A DNA stretch of 32,074 nucleotides from Methyloligella sp. (GTDB taxonomy: Bacteria; Pseudomonadota; Alphaproteobacteria; Rhizobiales; HXMU1428-3), in assembly GCA_021604645.1 (NCBI GenBank), contig BQJJ01000019.1, positions 1 to 32,074 of the forward strand. Direction: 5' to 3'. A program made the position numbers and the translations under genes. Below, piece after piece: positions 31,969 to 32,074 of this stretch (positions are counted from its first letter, which is position 1; each line of letters starts with the position of its first letter). The notes under the pieces were generated by a model. The model saw nothing but the letters and a program-made list of their open reading frames with translations. It made no database searches and was not told the origin of the DNA.

Positions 31969-32074
31969 AAAAAGGAGTGACGCCCTTTCGGCGTCAGGAC
32001 ATGACGCCATGGGCGTCCGGCACCTAGTGCCGCCCAGCGGAGGGCCCGCTGCGAAACCAGCGGAATAGCCCGTG
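31969..32074 (+). repeat. L repeat copy 12 (cut by window edge)
   Basis: AAAAGGAG, H1 TGACGCC/GGCGTCA, GGACATGACGCC, H2 GACGCC-ATG-GGCGTC, H3 GGCAC-CTA-GTGCC, H4 CCGCTG/CAGCGG and AATAGCCCGTG at the last base of the window. It is nearly identical to copy 11 and follows it by about five bases, in direct orientation. Confidence 0.9.

Noticed and set aside
5031-32074. L repeats as CRISPR arrays or tandem satellite DNA
   Set aside because: Copies are dispersed between genes, vary internally, lack regular spacers and are only twice close neighbours.
5031-32074. L repeats as rho-independent terminators
   Set aside because: No copy ends in a T-tract, they occur in divergent gaps, and they have several hairpins with conserved boxes between them.

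Overview
The window looks like chromosomal DNA of an alphaproteobacterium, most likely of the order Hyphomicrobiales. This rests on gene content: an RpoH-type promoter of the alphaproteobacterial form before dnaK, a zur-znuC-znuB cluster whose ZnuC carries a His-rich tail, pyrF and an FMN reductase near dnaK/dnaJ, an OlsB-like acyltransferase, and a soluble tandem-PAS chemotaxis receptor. The DNA is AT-leaning. No rRNA, tRNA, transposase, integrase or CRISPR array was seen.

Layout. 1-314 is the N-terminal part of an unknown hydrophilic protein. 738-3664 (minus strand) is a tight three-gene cluster for a small branched dicarboxylic acid: CaiB/BaiF CoA-transferase, CoA-ester lyase and MaoC/FAS1-like hydratase. 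3891-6380 holds intact ispG and two duplicated pieces of its 3' end, with a lipoprotein gene between the pieces. 6493-8835 is zinc uptake (zur, znuC, znuB; znuA is absent). 9197-11206 (plus strand) has a macrodomain protein with altered catalytic residues and a retropepsin-RimK fusion. 11347-20547 (plus strand) is the least familiar part: a 654-aa protein with a GAP1-like motif, a 91-aa protein, a 1221-aa Hsp70/actin-fold protein and an 825-aa membrane coiled-coil protein. Then come a YdjM-like membrane protein, pyrF, an FMN reductase, a small secreted cationic protein, dnaJ, dnaK, a chemotaxis receptor, an OlsB-like acyltransferase and a 74-aa protein.

Nearly all larger intergenic spaces from 5 kb onward carry a dispersed structured repeat, called L here: 12 copies, some partial. 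It has conserved boxes (CGAAGAAGGAG, GGACATG, CCTCGGAGG, AATAGCCGTGAGAGA) separated by up to four hairpins whose stems change on both sides together. A second, roughly 30-nt two-stem hairpin (S; about 11 copies) occurs alone and inside L copies. Every copy lies on the plus strand whatever the direction of the flanking genes. I do not recognise either family. Together with the four-gene block at 11.3-20.5 kb they are the most interesting content.

How the parts relate: the zinc genes form a regulated uptake unit with a candidate Zur operator; dnaK has a heat-shock promoter and its own terminator before dnaJ; the CoA cluster is consistent with itaconate/citramalate- or mesaconate-type degradation. 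The four-gene block probably acts as one system, because an Hsp70/actin-like ATPase and a large membrane coiled-coil protein are neighbours on the same strand, but its function is unknown.
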